A stretch of 64,000 nucleotides of DNA from Oceanospirillum sp048264105 (GTDB lineage Bacteria > Pseudomonadota > Gammaproteobacteria > Pseudomonadales > Halomonadaceae): assembly GCA_048264105.1 (NCBI GenBank), contig JBLXDJ010000004.1, forward strand, positions 62,001 to 126,000, written 5' to 3'. Below are positions 62,027 to 64,000 of the stretch, one piece after another; positions within the stretch are counted from its first letter, which is position 1, and every line of letters starts with the position of its first letter. Position numbers and translations under genes: made by a program. The notes under the pieces are model-generated. The model was not told the origin of the DNA and did no database searches. It saw only the letters and a program-made list of their open reading frames with translations.

Positions 62027-62062
62027 ACAAAGCCCCGTCAGTATCCACTGGCGGGGCTTTGT
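62027..62062. terminator. Terminator between DUF123 and a hydrolase gene
   Basis: AAAGCCCCG (62029-62037) pairs with CGGGGCTTT (62052-62060). Confidence 0.8.
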
Positions 62063-62096
62063 TGTATCGGGTGATCCGGGGTGGGTTTTGTTCTGC

Positions 62097-62921
62097 TCAG
62101 GCGCAGATCGCCTCTTCCTGATATTGCAGTTCTGCCAGTGCTGCGGCAACCACCGCAGCGCCCTCCTGCCAGTTATGATCCAGCATGACGCCGTGACCGG
62201 AGTCGACCCAGTGGGTTTTACAGCCATAGGTGGCAGCCGTGAGGGTGACCGTAAGCTGAGGCACCAGCTGATCCTGTTTCGCGCCGACTACGGCGATAGG
62301 GGTCTTGCCGACTTCAAAGGGGTTGGGCAGGTCGTTCCAGCTCATATCCCAGATCAGACGCTGGGACTCCGGCACCATATATTGCAGCCATTTGTCGAGC
62401 TGCTCCTGAGCCACCGGCCCTGAGAACATATAGCGCTGTAACTGATTGCGGGTCGCCAGCTGAGGGGCCATATAGGTTTGGGTCATCTCAAGAGTGGTCA
62501 GCGGATTGCACCACAGGCTCTGAATTGACAGCGGCATCATGCCCTGAGGCGGAATACTGCACAGCAGTACCGCGCCACGACCTACGTGCTGGTTCAGGAA
62601 GCGCTGAACCACCATGCCACCCATGGAGTGACCGACCAGCAGGGGAGGCTGTTTGTGATTCTGCTCGATGGTGCGGATCGCATCTTCAAGATCTTCTGCA
62701 TACTCTTTCAGACTGTATTGACCGCTGGGGTCTGGTGATGATGAGCGGCCATGGCCCCGAAGGCTGACGGCATAAGCGTGATAGCCGTGGTTGGCGAACC
62801 AGTCCAGAAAGTGCTCCTCCCAGATCCAGGCTCCGCTAAAAATACCGTGAACAAACAATACCGGTACGGCATCGTCCTGTTTGGCCAGCCGGTAGACCAG
62901 TTCCAGTCGGGCAATACTCAT
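62097..62921 (-). CDS. Alpha/beta hydrolase
   Basis: 274 residues. VLFVHGIFSGAWIWEEHFLDWF, the nucleophile elbow VGHSMGGMVVQRFL and a C-terminal DSGHGVMLDHNWQEG with the catalytic His. The Asp is in VVGAKQDQLVP. The family contains esterases, lipases and C-C hydrolases, and the substrate is unknown. ATG 62921 (MSIARLELVY) is preferred over 62930. Confidence 0.8.
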   Translation of the reverse strand: MSIARLELVYRLAKQDDAVPVLFVHGIFSGAWIWEEHFLDWFANHGYHAYAVSLRGHGRSSSPDPSGQYSLKEYAEDLEDAIRTIEQNHKQPPLLVGHSMGGMVVQRFLNQHVGRGAVLLCSIPPQGMMPLSIQSLWCNPLTTLEMTQTYMAPQLATRNQLQRYMFSGPVAQEQLDKWLQYMVPESQRLIWDMSWNDLPNPFEVGKTPIAVVGAKQDQLVPQLTVTLTAATYGCKTHWVDSGHGVMLDHNWQEGAAVVAAALAELQYQEEAICA

Positions 62922-63204
62922 GCAACACACTCCTGTGATTCCTGTGAAATACCATCTTCAGATTCAATGCGCAGCGCTGCATAGGTTGGGTGTATGCATA
63001 CTGCTGTACCTAAGTTAATGATCACCTGATTAATCGGCAAGCGTTTTTGTGCGGATCATTGTCTGAGATCGTTTTAAGGTTAGTCTACTTATGCTGCGTT
63101 GCGGTATTAAGACAGGCAGGTGGCACAAGCCCATCGGGAATAGCATAATACGCCGCTGTTTGATGGTTCTTCGATTTACAACAAATTAAGACTCCGAGGT
63201 GTTT

Positions 63205-63981
63205 ATGTCCGGCAATGCAGAGCTGTTTTATACCGAGCAGGGGGAAGGGTTTCCGCTGATCATTATTCACGGGCTGTTTGGTTCTGCAGATAACTGGCGC
63301 ACGCTGAGCAAGAAATTTGCTGAGCAGTATCGTGTGATCGCTCTGGATCTGCGTAATCATGGCCGTTCACCCCATGTGGATGGCATGAGTTATGACGCGA
63401 TGGCTGCCGATGTGCTGGCGCTGATGGATAAGCTGGGTCTGGAGAAGGCGCATATTCTGGGGCACTCCATGGGAGGCAAGGTTGCGATGCAGCTGGCGCT
63501 GAATCAGCCGGAACGCCTTGAAAAGCTGATCGTGGCGGATATCGCTCCTGTTGAATACGGTCACGGACATGATGATGTTCTGGCGGCACTTTACGCGGTG
63601 CAGAATGCCGGTGGCGCTGCCAGCCGTAAAGAGGCCGATACCATGATGGCGGAGCATCTGGAGACACTTGGCGTGCGTCAGTTCCTGAGTACCAACCTTG
63701 AGAAGAAAGAGAACGGCAAGCTGGGCTGGCGCGTGGGGCTGGATCAGATCAACGCGGATTATGATTCTGTGGTGGAAGCACCGACCGGTCAGCCTTTTGC
63801 CGGGCCTTCTCTCTTTATCCGCGGTGAGCTGTCTCATTATGTGGAAGACAGCTATCTGCCTCAGGTTGATGCGCTGTTCCCGCAGAACCAGCTGATCACC
63901 ATGGCGGGCTGTGGCCACTGGCTGCATGCTGAGAAGCCGATGGACTTTCTGGCCCATGTGCAGACGTTCCTGAACGCCTGA
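63205..63981 (+). CDS. YbfF-like esterase (alpha/beta hydrolase)
   Basis: 258 residues, close in length to E. coli YbfF. LIIIHGLFGSADNWRTLSKKF, ALDLRNHGRSPHVDGMSYD and ILGHSMGGKVAMQLAL (nucleophile Ser) are YbfF-like, and CGHWLHAEKPMDF holds the catalytic His. YbfF hydrolyses acyl-CoA and acyl esters. ATG 63205 follows GAGG seven bases upstream; a GTG at 63199 is in frame. The window ends shortly after it. Confidence 0.87.
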   Translation: MSGNAELFYTEQGEGFPLIIIHGLFGSADNWRTLSKKFAEQYRVIALDLRNHGRSPHVDGMSYDAMAADVLALMDKLGLEKAHILGHSMGGKVAMQLALNQPERLEKLIVADIAPVEYGHGHDDVLAALYAVQNAGGAASRKEADTMMAEHLETLGVRQFLSTNLEKKENGKLGWRVGLDQINADYDSVVEAPTGQPFAGPSLFIRGELSHYVEDSYLPQVDALFPQNQLITMAGCGHWLHAEKPMDFLAHVQTFLNA

Positions 63982-64000
63982 TTCAAGACTGCCTGTCAGG

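Overview
The window comes from the chromosome of a Gram-negative gammaproteobacterium. Gene content and family resemblance suggest a marine, Oceanospirillales-like heterotroph (inference). Supporting traits are a TRAP uptake system, ArfB, a DUF2789 protein, a DUF3360 carrier, many MarR/AraC/LysR regulators and moderately GC-rich genes. Two blocks (about 13.64-15.14 kb and 53.1-54.8 kb) are clearly more AT-rich and look acquired. I see no rRNA, tRNA, CRISPR array, transposase or integrase gene.

Layout. 0-9.5 kb: hybrid histidine kinase, ArfB, an adenosine/adenine deaminase, a periplasmic binding protein, a DUF3360 carrier, and an AraC regulator followed by AzlCD. 9.7-34.6 kb: a large 4-hydroxyphenylacetate / homoprotocatechuate catabolic region. 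It holds a two-component HPA 3-hydroxylase (oxygenase C2 plus two tandem copies of the C1 flavin reductase with a MarR-like tail), two extradiol dioxygenase paralogues (HpaD), HpaE, HpaF, HpaG split into two genes, HpaH and HpaI. Its regulators are HpaR (MarR) and HpaA (AraC), with an aldehyde dehydrogenase, a GlcG-like protein, two unassigned transporters and a TRAP transporter with a UspA protein. Repeats of the palindrome TTAATATGTTAA lie upstream of hpaD, hpaR and in the divergent hpaG/hpaE region, and are proposed HpaR operators. A Fic protein with a convergent 53-residue candidate antitoxin lies between hpaR and hpaA. 34.8-53 kb: Bcr/CflA exporter, LysR regulator, thioesterase, a SapC-like fusion protein, ChrA, a diguanylate cyclase, a bicupin, an outer-membrane barrel, a YhiN flavoprotein, DUF3095, asparaginase, 5-oxoprolinase PxpA and PxpBC, and a zinc-type COG0523 GTPase behind a Zur-like box. 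53-64 kb: a Pycsar-like anti-phage pair, SelO, MocR regulator plus aminotransferase, glutamine amidotransferase, DUF2789, a GIY-YIG-like protein and two alpha/beta hydrolases.

How the catabolic genes work together. HPA enters, probably through the TRAP system, and is hydroxylated by C2 using reduced flavin from C1. HpaD opens the ring; HpaE, HpaF, HpaG1/G2, HpaH and HpaI convert the product to pyruvate and succinic semialdehyde. The aldehyde dehydrogenase may take the latter to succinate.

Most interesting signals. (1) The Pycsar-like cyclase/membrane-effector pair on an AT-rich island, with two G7 tracts inside the effector. (2) A second AT-rich island between hpaC and hpaD that carries an integron attC-like site and is bounded by exact inverted copies of one terminator. 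(3) A 32-bp perfect repeat that precedes both islands, 39 kb apart. (4) The Fic / small convergent protein pair. (5) A SapC-like / Lys-Ala-rich / HTH-like fusion.
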